Assembly (NCBI GenBank): GCA_040006575.1
Contig: JBDTWS010000183.1
Location: 1-7,089, forward strand
Direction of reading: 5' to 3'
Source: UKL13-2 sp040006575
GTDB taxonomy: Bacteria; Pseudomonadota; Gammaproteobacteria; Burkholderiales; Usitatibacteraceae
DNA length: 7,089 nucleotides
Each line of letters starts with the position of its first letter. Position 1 is the first letter of the stretch. Position numbers and translations under genes: made by a program. Shown here in pieces: positions 1 to 5,533 of this stretch. A model generated the notes under the pieces. That model was not told where the DNA came from and ran no database searches. It saw only the letters and a program-made list of their open reading frames with translations.

Positions 1-185
1 CGCTCGAAACTTCCTTCCCACAAGCAGTCTGCACTGCAAGTATCGCAAGCACCGGATAATGCCATGACCTGCACCAGTTGTGAAACCCGCTGCATTCCAG
101 TTGTTACAAAGTGTGTGGCCAATGGGTGCGCCAGGCGAAAACGCCTTTCTCATCCTTCGCGCGGCCGGTCCTGCACAGGCCCAAT

Positions 186-884
186 TTAGAATCGTTCCTT
201 TGGCGGCAGGTAGCGCCACTGGCCGGGCTGAAGTTTCGCCATGGAAATGCGGCCAATGCGGATGCGCTTGATCGCGACCAGGCGAAGTCCGGCGTTTAAA
301 CACAGGTGCGCGATCTGCCCGGGCTGCGGTCCCTTGATGGCGAAGCGCAACCGGTTTTCGCTTTGCATGCTGGCCTTGACGGGCGGCAGGTCGCGGCCGC
401 TAAGCTGTGACCGCCGGTCGAACTGTTTCATGTCCACATTGCTGAGGTCGTCGCCGACTTCCACCACAAACTCGTGCTCCACTGTTGCAGCGTTGTCGAC
501 CAGCTTGCGGGTGACACGCCAATCCTGGGTCAGCACCACCAGGCCGGCAGCTTGGGCTTCAAGCGGAGTGGCAAGCGACAAGCGGGTGAAGTGCCGCTTT
601 AATATCCGGATGCCGGATTCGTCATCGGCCGCATGATTGACCTCATCGACTGCGACAGTCGCTGCACCGGCCGGCTGGTACAGCAGGATCGTCACCGCCT
701 CGGCGGGTGCCAGCACCGCATCCTTGCGCAGCACGATTGCTTCACTGGTCACGCGAAACTGCGGTTCTTCCACCACCTTGCCGTCCACCGTGACGAAGCC
801 GCCTTCGATGTAGGTTTCGGCCTCGCGCCGGGAACACGAAAGCTGTTCAGCGAGGCGTTTGGCCAGTCGCACCGGTTCAGTCAT
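186..884 (-). CDS. S4-domain RNA pseudouridine synthase-like protein, catalytic motif degenerate
   Basis: This 232-residue protein resembles the RsuA/RluB/RluF class of enzymes, which isomerise uridine in ribosomal RNA. Residues 5-48 form an S4 RNA-binding domain, including SCSRREAETYIEGG and VTVDGKVVEEPQ. The catalytic-type fold follows, with GLVVLTQD at 114-121 and a family-like C-terminus (IKRIRIGRI at 205-213, LQPGQWRYL at 218-226). The expected GRLDxxTxGL motif reads TPLEAQAAGL at 106-115. The catalytic Asp position is therefore Glu109, the Arg is Pro107 and the Thr is Ala112. The later NRQIRRM-type motif reads PGQIAHL at 188-194. It may bind RNA without isomerising uridine, or belong to a divergent subfamily. 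I chose the ATG at 884 because the S4 domain begins immediately after it. The frame also opens at 902 and 950, but 950 lies inside the neighbouring divergent gene and upstream of a -10-like box. No clear Shine-Dalgarno sequence is visible. Family assignment is confident; activity is uncertain. Confidence 0.88.
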   Translation of the reverse strand: MTEPVRLAKRLAEQLSCSRREAETYIEGGFVTVDGKVVEEPQFRVTSEAIVLRKDAVLAPAEAVTILLYQPAGAATVAVDEVNHAADDESGIRILKRHFTRLSLATPLEAQAAGLVVLTQDWRVTRKLVDNAATVEHEFVVEVGDDLSNVDMKQFDRRSQLSGRDLPPVKASMQSENRLRFAIKGPQPGQIAHLCLNAGLRLVAIKRIRIGRISMAKLQPGQWRYLPPKERF

Positions 885-913
885 GAGGTATAGATTTCGC
901 ATTTCATGCGGCC

Positions 914-919
914 ATTGTA
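914..919 (-). promoter_or_regulatory. candidate -10 element for the S4/pseudouridine synthase-like gene
   Basis: Read on the minus strand this is TACAAT, five of six matches to the sigma-70 -10 consensus. It would start transcription near 907 and give a leader of about 23 bases before the ATG at 884. I see no good -35 hexamer 16-18 bases upstream. The call rests mainly on position within the 59-base divergent gap. Confidence 0.3.
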
Positions 920-943
920 AGCGCGCGCAGTAAAATCGTCGCC

Positions 944-1174
944 ATGACACATCCTGGAAAACGCGCCACGCTCGAAGGCGTGACGCTTGAGACCATCATC
1001 ACGCAGTTGCAGCGGCAAATAGGCTGGGAAGCGATGGCCGAAGCGGTGCCGGTGCGTTGCTTTGCGCTGGACCCGAGCATCGCCTCCAGCCTGAAATTCC
1101 TGCGGCGTACGCCGTGGGCGCGCAAGAAAGTCGAAGAACTCTATCTGGCGATCATCGGCGAGACACCCGGGTAA
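944..1174 (+). CDS. VF530 family protein (DUF2132)
   Basis: This is a 76-residue protein of the VF530/DUF2132 family, named after a small Vibrio fischeri protein of known structure. Members are short, all-helical and proposed to bind DNA; I know of no firm biological role. The family signature is clear: LEGVTLETIITQL at residues 10-22, IGWEAM at 26-31, VRCFALDPSIASSLKFLRRT at 37-56 and PWARKKVEELYL at 57-68. The length is normal and the protein looks intact. The ATG at 944 places GVTLE where the family has it. There is no recognisable Shine-Dalgarno sequence before it. A TAAAAT box at 931-936 ends only seven bases before the ATG, so a very short or absent leader is possible. The gene is divergent from the pseudouridine synthase-like gene and followed by about 410 noncoding bases, so it is probably transcribed alone. 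Confidence 0.88.
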   Translation: MTHPGKRATLEGVTLETIITQLQRQIGWEAMAEAVPVRCFALDPSIASSLKFLRRTPWARKKVEELYLAIIGETPG

Positions 1175-1486
1175 CCGAACCAGGATAATCGCGAAGTTTT
1201 CAAATCCGTAACTCCAGCGCCGGCGCGGATTCCAGGCCTTTTTAAGCTGGAGAAGCCCGCCAAATGGACATCTGGGAGGTTTGGACTTTGAAAAGTAATA
1301 GGTTCTAACCGTAGCCGCATAGTGGATACGGGAATTTGATTCGCAATCGACCGGCACCACGGATTTTCAAATGATGTCCGAATTCATGCCCTCTGCAACG
1401 CTATGTAGCCACATCAAGAGACCGGAAAACCCTGCAGCGCTGCGCCCTGTCTCACGCCCCGCAATCTGCATTTCATCGCAATCTGT

Positions 1487-1515
1487 TTGTCCGCCCCGCT
1501 TCGTCTCAATAAGAT
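1487..1515 (+). promoter_or_regulatory. candidate sigma-70 promoter of the TPR/SDFE-repeat unit
   Basis: TTGTCC at 1487-1492 and TAAGAT at 1510-1515 are separated by 17 bases. Both hexamers are partial matches (4 of 6 each). The predicted start, near 1522, would leave a leader of about 65 bases containing an inverted repeat. TATAAA at 1569-1574 is a better -10 look-alike, but it sits only 14 bases before the start codon and has no -35 partner. Confidence 0.35.
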
Positions 1516-1524
1516 CCGGTTTCT

Positions 1525-1550
1525 GGAACGCACCCGCCCCGGCGTGTTCC
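1525..1550 (+). repeat. inverted repeat in the TPR gene leader
   Basis: GGAAC at 1525-1529 is the exact inverse of GTTCC at 1546-1550. A further GC/GC match lies just inside each arm: GGAACGC on the left against GCGTGTTCC on the right, with a two-base insertion. The centre is C-rich. It lies just downstream of the predicted transcription start, so it could be an operator or a leader hairpin. No T run follows, so it is not an intrinsic terminator. Confidence 0.4.
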
Positions 1551-1588
1551 AAACCGGCGCGTTATCACTATAAAAATCCGGAGAATCC

Positions 1589-2935
1589 ATGTCATACCCC
1601 AGCCGCCTTTCCCGTCCCACCGCCCTGTTGCTTGGTTCGCGTCATTCGCTCGCATTGGTTTTCGGTGCCTTCGCCACGCTTGCAACGATCGCGACAATCG
1701 GCGCGGTGTTCCCCGCCACCGCATTCGCGCAGGAAACCAAGGACGCTGCGCCTGGCAGGGAACCCGTCAGTCCCGCTGTCCTCGCATTGGTGCAACCCGT
1801 TCCCGAACTGATTCGCGAGAAGAAATTCACCGAGGCCCTCGCCAAGCTCAAGGAAACCGAGGCGATTCCCGGCAAGACGCCCTACGAAATCTATGTCATC
1901 GACCGCATGCGTGGTGCGGCAGCGGCGGGTGCCGGTGACATCCCGCTCGCAGCGAAATCCTATGAAGCCGCGATTGCCTCCGGCAAGCTGCCGCCCGGCG
2001 ACAGCGTCGCCACCGTCGACATGGTGGCGCGGCTTTATTTCACGGCGAAAGACTACACGCAGGCGGCAGTGTGGTCGACGCGACTGCTGAAAGAGGGTGG
2101 TGAGACCGATGAGCGCCGCCAGCTGTCGTTGCGTGCAAAATATTTTGCCGAGGATTACGACGGCGTACGGCTGGACGCCGCCGCCGTTATCCAGCGCACT
2201 GAACAGGCGGGACAGAAACCCACCCAGGAAATCCTGGAGCTAAAGGCCGGCGCCGAACAGAAAATGAATGACCAGGCCGCCTACGCGCTGACGCTGGAAA
2301 AACTGGTCGCCACCCATCCCAAGGCGGAATACTGGAAGGATCTCATTTACCGCGTGGGCACCAAACCCGGGTTCGCCCCTGCGCTTTACCTGAACCTGGT
2401 ACGCCTGCGCTATGCGCTCGGACTGTTCTCCAAGCCCGAGGAATACCAGGAACTGGTGGAACGCGCCATGAACGCCGGCTTCCCGGTGGAAGCGAAACAG
2501 ATCATCGACCAGGGCTACGCCAAGGGCATTCTGGGCGCCGGCTCCGGCACGGTTGCCACCGCGCAGCAGAAATTGCGCGCCAAGGTCACCAAGGACGCGG
2601 CTGACGATATCAAGGACATCAAGCGTGCGGAAGCGGAGGCCCTCAAGTCGCCCGACGGCACAGCCCTCATCGGCGTGGGCTTCAACTATGTCGTCAACGG
2701 CCAGGCCGACAAGGGGCTGCCGCTGATGGAACAGGGAATCAAGAAGGGCGGACTCAAGCGTCCCGAAGAAGCCACGCTGCGCCTCGGCATGGCTTACGCA
2801 CTGGCGGGGCAGAAAGACAAGGCGGTGGCCACACTAAAAACCGTGCATGGGAAAGACGGCAGCGAAGACCTGGCGAGGCTGTGGAGCCTGTATGCCGTCC
2901 AGCCCATCATCCCGCCGGCCACGGCAAAACTCTGA
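1589..2935 (+). CDS. exported tetratricopeptide-repeat-type helical protein
   Basis: This is a 448-residue protein of unknown specific function. The N-terminus is a long signal peptide: a basic stretch (residues 1-19), a hydrophobic core (about 20-42) and a likely signal peptidase I site after AFA at 45-47. The mature protein would therefore be periplasmic or secreted. Most of it is helical with TPR-like pairs, for example VPELIREKKFTEALAKLKE (71-89), GDIPLAAKSYEAAIASG (116-132), FTAKDYTQAAVWSTRLLKEG (151-170) and, near the C-terminus, LRLGMAYALAGQKDKAVATL (397-416). TPR arrays usually bind protein partners; no catalytic motif is visible. GGAGAA at 1580-1585 is a good ribosome binding site for the ATG at 1589. 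The next gene starts 59 bases after the stop, has its own ribosome binding site and no terminator lies between, so the two are probably co-transcribed. Sel1-like or other alpha-solenoid repeats are alternatives for the divergent middle part. Confidence 0.85.
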   Translation: MSYPSRLSRPTALLLGSRHSLALVFGAFATLATIATIGAVFPATAFAQETKDAAPGREPVSPAVLALVQPVPELIREKKFTEALAKLKETEAIPGKTPYEIYVIDRMRGAAAAGAGDIPLAAKSYEAAIASGKLPPGDSVATVDMVARLYFTAKDYTQAAVWSTRLLKEGGETDERRQLSLRAKYFAEDYDGVRLDAAAVIQRTEQAGQKPTQEILELKAGAEQKMNDQAAYALTLEKLVATHPKAEYWKDLIYRVGTKPGFAPALYLNLVRLRYALGLFSKPEEYQELVERAMNAGFPVEAKQIIDQGYAKGILGAGSGTVATAQQKLRAKVTKDAADDIKDIKRAEAEALKSPDGTALIGVGFNYVVNGQADKGLPLMEQGIKKGGLKRPEEATLRLGMAYALAGQKDKAVATLKTVHGKDGSEDLARLWSLYAVQPIIPPATAKL

Positions 2936-2994
2936 CCTCCGACGATTTTCGTACTACCGTTTCAGCAGCAGGGCCATCAAAAAAAGGGAACAAC

Positions 2995-4269
2995 ATGACA
3001 TATCCAAACTCTTCACCGCGTCCGCGCAAACTGATCATCGCCACACTGGTTTCCATGTCGCTGCTGGCGGGCACCGTGGCGCCCGTGACCGCGCATGCCG
3101 ATATCGGCGACCTGATTGCTTCGCTGTTCTTTTCCAGCGGACGGCGCATGACGGTTGAAATGGATTCGCCGGCCGGCCAGCTGAAAATGAAGATAAGTGG
3201 CCAGGCCACGTTCACCGATGCGGAAGACGATATGGCCAGCCTGACGGACAAGGCCTATATCCAGCAAAAACGTGATGGCCATGTACTGCGCATGAACTTC
3301 GAGGCCGACGGCGTGGGCGGTATCAAGCGCACCTATCTTGTCGATGGGCGCGTGATGCCGCAGGGCTTGGAAAGCAAACGATGGATGGCCGAAGTCGTGC
3401 CGACCCTCTTCCGCGAAACCGCAATGGACAGCGCCAAACGCATCCGGCGCATTCACGGCAAAGGTGGCGCCGATGCCGTGCTGGCCGAAATCGATCGCAT
3501 CAAGGCCGATTACGCACGCCGCGTTTATCTCGAAGGACTGGCCCAGCTTGGCCCACTTTCAGAAAATCAATTGCACCAGATGCTGGCTTCGGTAGCGGAC
3601 ATAGATTCGGATTTCGAGCGGCGCAGCGCGTTTTCAGTCATCACGCGCACCCAGCCGCTGAATGCATCGCATCAGGTTGCCGTGCTGAAAACTGTGACGA
3701 AAATGACCTCGTCCTTTGAGCAGCGCGGTGTACTTGCGGCATTGATGCCGAAGCTGGCCAGCGATGCGGACGTGATGCGCGCGTGGGTGCTGGCCGTCGC
3801 CGATATCGATTCCGATTTCGAAATGCGTTCTGCCATTGATGCGCTGGTGAAACGCGATCCCACACCGCTGCAGATCGACGCTGCGCTGCAGGCCACGATG
3901 CATCTGGACTCCAGCTTCGAACACGCCAGCGCCCTTACCGGCCTCGCCAAATTGCTGGGCAACGCCACACCTGCACAGGTGAACGCGTACCTCAATTCGG
4001 CGCGGAAAATTGATTCAGATTTTGAACGCCGCACTGCGCTGGTGGCCCTGCTCAATCGCGCAAAGCTCGACAAGGCCGGCTACATCGATGTGCTCAATGC
4101 CGTCAGCAGCATGCAATCGGATTTTGAAATGCGCACGGTCTTGATGGCTGTCGCGCAGAAGATGCCGGCAGACGGCGAACTTGTCGCCAGTTACCGCAGG
4201 ACCGCGCGGCGTCTTGGCGATTTTGAGCGTGGCCAGGCTGAAAAGGCGCTCGACCACCTGAATCTATAG
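2995..4269 (+). CDS. exported protein with beta-type N-terminal domain and C-terminal array of 34-residue SDFE repeats
   Basis: This is a 424-residue protein. Residues 1-35 are a signal peptide (basic RPRKL, hydrophobic core, AHA cleavage site at 33-35). Residues 50-130 look beta-rich, with MTVEMDSPAGQLKMKISGQ and GIKRTYLVDGRV. Residues 131-165 form a linking helical segment. The rest is a regular array centred on (D/S)(S/D)FE(R/M)R: Tyr173 (degenerate DYARR), then Phe207, 241, 275, 308, 343, 377 and 410, spaced 33-35 residues apart. From memory, similar arrangements (SDYE/SDFE repeats after a small beta domain) occur in the C-terminal parts of some BlaR1/M56-type membrane proteins; here there is no transmembrane metallopeptidase part. 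The array probably forms an alpha-solenoid, and function is unknown. The ATG at 2995 follows AGGGAA at 2985-2990 and directly precedes the signal peptide. The frame also opens at 2881, but that start lies inside the preceding gene and would bury the signal peptide. Confidence 0.85.
   Translation: MTYPNSSPRPRKLIIATLVSMSLLAGTVAPVTAHADIGDLIASLFFSSGRRMTVEMDSPAGQLKMKISGQATFTDAEDDMASLTDKAYIQQKRDGHVLRMNFEADGVGGIKRTYLVDGRVMPQGLESKRWMAEVVPTLFRETAMDSAKRIRRIHGKGGADAVLAEIDRIKADYARRVYLEGLAQLGPLSENQLHQMLASVADIDSDFERRSAFSVITRTQPLNASHQVAVLKTVTKMTSSFEQRGVLAALMPKLASDADVMRAWVLAVADIDSDFEMRSAIDALVKRDPTPLQIDAALQATMHLDSSFEHASALTGLAKLLGNATPAQVNAYLNSARKIDSDFERRTALVALLNRAKLDKAGYIDVLNAVSSMQSDFEMRTVLMAVAQKMPADGELVASYRRTARRLGDFERGQAEKALDHLNL
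3481..4260 (+). repeat. coding array of about eight 34-residue SDFE repeats
   Basis: The array lies within the preceding coding sequence. Conserved aromatic codons fall at 3511 (Tyr), 3613, 3715, 3817, 3916, 4021, 4123 and 4222 (Phe), a period of 99-105 bases. Each unit carries an acidic or serine pair before FE, then usually an Arg three positions after the Phe and an Ala/Leu-rich helix. Codons differ between units (GATTTCGAG, GATTTCGAA, GATTTTGAA), so the repeats are old protein-level repeats and not a recent DNA duplication. Confidence 0.85.
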
Positions 4270-4288
4270 CGGCGCAGGTATCCAGTCG

Positions 4289-4324
4289 AAAAAAAGCCGG
4301 TGCGAAATTCGCACCGGCTTTTTT
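4289..4324. terminator. bidirectional intrinsic terminator between convergent genes
   Basis: A perfect 11-base inverted repeat (4296-4306 with 4308-4318; core GCCGGTGC / GCACCGGC) is flanked by seven A residues at 4289-4295 and six T residues at 4319-4324. It therefore reads as a GC-rich hairpin followed by a U run on both strands. It lies 19 bases after the stop of the SDFE-repeat gene and 12 bases from the stop of the minus-strand phnD-like gene, and should end transcription of both. Confidence 0.93.
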
Positions 4325-4336
4325 ACTTGCAGACTT

Positions 4337-5350
4337 TTACTGCCCGCTGATCAACGCATTCAGTTTCTGCATGCGCGACGAAATCTCCGCCAGTCGCTGT
4401 TTCTTCTCGTCAGCCGACAACGCCGCATTACCTTCCACCTTGCCGATCTCATTGTGCATTTCCAGGATCGACACAGGCTTCAGCTGGCCGTTATCCGATT
4501 TGCGGAAACCCGACAGGCCGCGGATATTCTTAAGCGTTGCATGATGTGCAGCATTGCCCTTGTCCGCACCGTACTTCAGGAAAAATTCCTCGATCTTCAC
4601 GCGCAGCGCATCAGGCAAGTCGCGCGATACCAGCATCGGGTGATCTGGCATGGCCTGTGAAGTCCAGATGACCTTGATCTCCTTGAACTTGTCGGGCATT
4701 TCCTTCTTGAAAATTTCCATGTCTTCGGTGTTGTTCACCGACACATCCACCTGCTTGTTGACAACTGCCAGGAAATTGGCGCGCGGACCTTGTGCGATCA
4801 CCGATTTGAAATGCCTGGCCGGATCAATATTGGCTTTCTTGAACAGGAAAATATTCGGCACCAGGTAGCCCGTCGTTGAATTCGGGTCGCCATAGCCCAG
4901 TTTGTAGGTGCCCGGTTTCTTGAACAGGTCTTCCGCCGAATTGATCGGGCTATCCTTGGGAACGATCAGCACCGAGCTATACCCGACCGAGCCGTCATCC
5001 TTCATCATCTGCGCGAAAATTTTCATTTTCCCGGTGGCGACGGCATCCAGCGCGGCCTTGTTGCTCAGCCAGGCGATCTGGATTTTTCCTTCCTTGATGT
5101 CTTCGACAATATTGGGCGACGCGGTTGCCGTCACGCGCATGCCGGTCTGCGTGCCGAGCTCATCCAGCAGGGGTTTCCAGCGTTTCTTGTAGTCTTCGTT
5201 GCCGGTCGAGGAAATCATGCCGAAAGCAATTTCCCTGGACGCACCGGCCGGCGCTTTCGATTGCGCCAATACAGCCGAAGCGCTCAACGCACCGATAAAC
5301 GAGAGCGACAGGGTCAACAAAAGTGAGGTTTTGTTTAAATAATTTTTCAT
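4337..5350 (-). CDS. phnD: PhnD-type phosphate/phosphonate ABC transporter substrate-binding protein
   Basis: This is a 337-residue periplasmic binding protein of the PhnD family, which delivers phosphonates, phosphite or related oxyanions to an ABC importer. Residues 1-29 are a signal peptide (KNYLNK, hydrophobic core, VLA before Gln30). Family landmarks are IAFGMISS (41-48), IQIAWLSNKAALDAV (90-104), GSVGYSSVLIVPKDS (120-134), GDPNSTTGYLVP (154-165), VNKQVDVSVNNTE (197-209), KVIWTS (226-231) and FFLKYG (256-261). Ser158-Thr159-Thr160 match the anion-binding Ser/Thr cluster, and Tyr124 and Glu209 match contacts in Escherichia coli PhnD. Other contacts appear changed: Tyr47 to Ser78, His157 to Pro189 and Asp205 to His237, so the ligand may differ. 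The ATG at 5350 is chosen because the signal peptide begins there and GGAAAA precedes it; the frame opens further upstream without support. No permease or ATPase gene is adjacent, which is unusual for a phn operon. The symbol reflects the family, not proven substrate. Confidence 0.88.
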   Translation of the reverse strand: MKNYLNKTSLLLTLSLSFIGALSASAVLAQSKAPAGASREIAFGMISSTGNEDYKKRWKPLLDELGTQTGMRVTATASPNIVEDIKEGKIQIAWLSNKAALDAVATGKMKIFAQMMKDDGSVGYSSVLIVPKDSPINSAEDLFKKPGTYKLGYGDPNSTTGYLVPNIFLFKKANIDPARHFKSVIAQGPRANFLAVVNKQVDVSVNNTEDMEIFKKEMPDKFKEIKVIWTSQAMPDHPMLVSRDLPDALRVKIEEFFLKYGADKGNAAHHATLKNIRGLSGFRKSDNGQLKPVSILEMHNEIGKVEGNAALSADEKKQRLAEISSRMQKLNALISGQ

Positions 5351-5410
5351 GATTTTCCAGTGTGCACCGGCAAGGTTATTGCCGCGAAGTTTTTCATTAT
5401 CCCGTAGCGA

Positions 5411-5428
5411 TGTAACCGCATCATTACA
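5411..5428. promoter_or_regulatory. candidate operator TGTAA-N8-TTACA upstream of phnD-like gene
   Basis: TGTAA at 5411-5415 and TTACA at 5424-5428 form an exact inverted repeat with an eight-base spacer. It overlaps the predicted -10 box and transcription start, the place where a dimeric repressor would act. One short palindrome can arise by chance, and no regulator gene is visible in the window. Confidence 0.25.
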
Positions 5429-5451
5429 GAAGCAAATATTATGCCCCGCAA
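5423..5451 (-). promoter_or_regulatory. candidate promoter of the phnD-like gene
   Basis: On the minus strand, TTGCGG (5451-5446) and TGTAAT (5428-5423) are separated by 17 bases. The -10 matches five of six consensus positions; the -35 keeps only TTG. Transcription would start near 5416 and give a leader of about 65 bases. Confidence 0.35.
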
Positions 5452-5533
5452 ATGGCCGGGACTGCACTTGCTAGCGACCCCGGCATATTGCGGATGTAAC
5501 GCCGCGCTGGCGCCTCCGAGCGACCGCGCACCC

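Larger units (their letters stand above)
1175..1588 (+). other. noncoding stretch between the VF530 and TPR genes
   Basis: No convincing gene is present; the frames that stay open here overlap real genes and have no family character. Several inverted repeats lie near the VF530 end: AATCCG at 1203-1208 with CGGATT at 1226-1231, the palindrome GCGCCGGCGC at 1217-1226, and CTCCAGC at 1212-1218 with GCTGGAG at 1246-1252. Five T residues follow at 1239-1243. These could form a weak or complex terminator for the VF530 gene, but the T run does not directly follow a stem. The right-hand end holds the candidate promoter and leader of the TPR gene. I see nothing identifiable between about 1260 and 1480. 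Confidence 0.6.

Noticed and set aside
133..150. Small hairpin AGGCG-AAAA-CGCCT followed by TTCT as a terminator
   Set aside because: The stem is only five base pairs and the T run is broken. It points the wrong way for the minus-strand gene ending at 186, and no plus-strand gene is established to its left.
881..1360. 159-codon minus-strand open frame
   Set aside because: It runs antisense to the whole VF530 gene, whose family signature is unmistakable, and the translation has no recognisable domain.
1371..1811. 146-codon plus-strand open frame starting in the noncoding stretch
   Set aside because: It overlaps the signal peptide and early coding part of the TPR gene in another frame, has a Pro/Ser/Arg-rich composition typical of a shadow frame, and lacks a ribosome binding site.
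2881..2994. Upstream extension of the SDFE-repeat gene
   Set aside because: It overlaps the end of the TPR gene and would place 38 residues before a clear signal peptide. The ATG at 2995 has a good ribosome binding site.
3672..4073. 133-codon minus-strand open frame inside the SDFE-repeat gene
   Set aside because: It is the antisense shadow of the repeat array; its own periodicity simply mirrors the sense repeats.
5351..5467. Upstream extension of the phnD-like gene
   Set aside because: It would put 39 unrelated residues before the signal peptide and covers the candidate promoter.
5455..5484. Inverted repeat GCCGGG / CCCGGC between the M16 and phnD-like genes as a terminator
   Set aside because: The loop is 18 bases and no T run follows on the minus strand, so termination is not supported.
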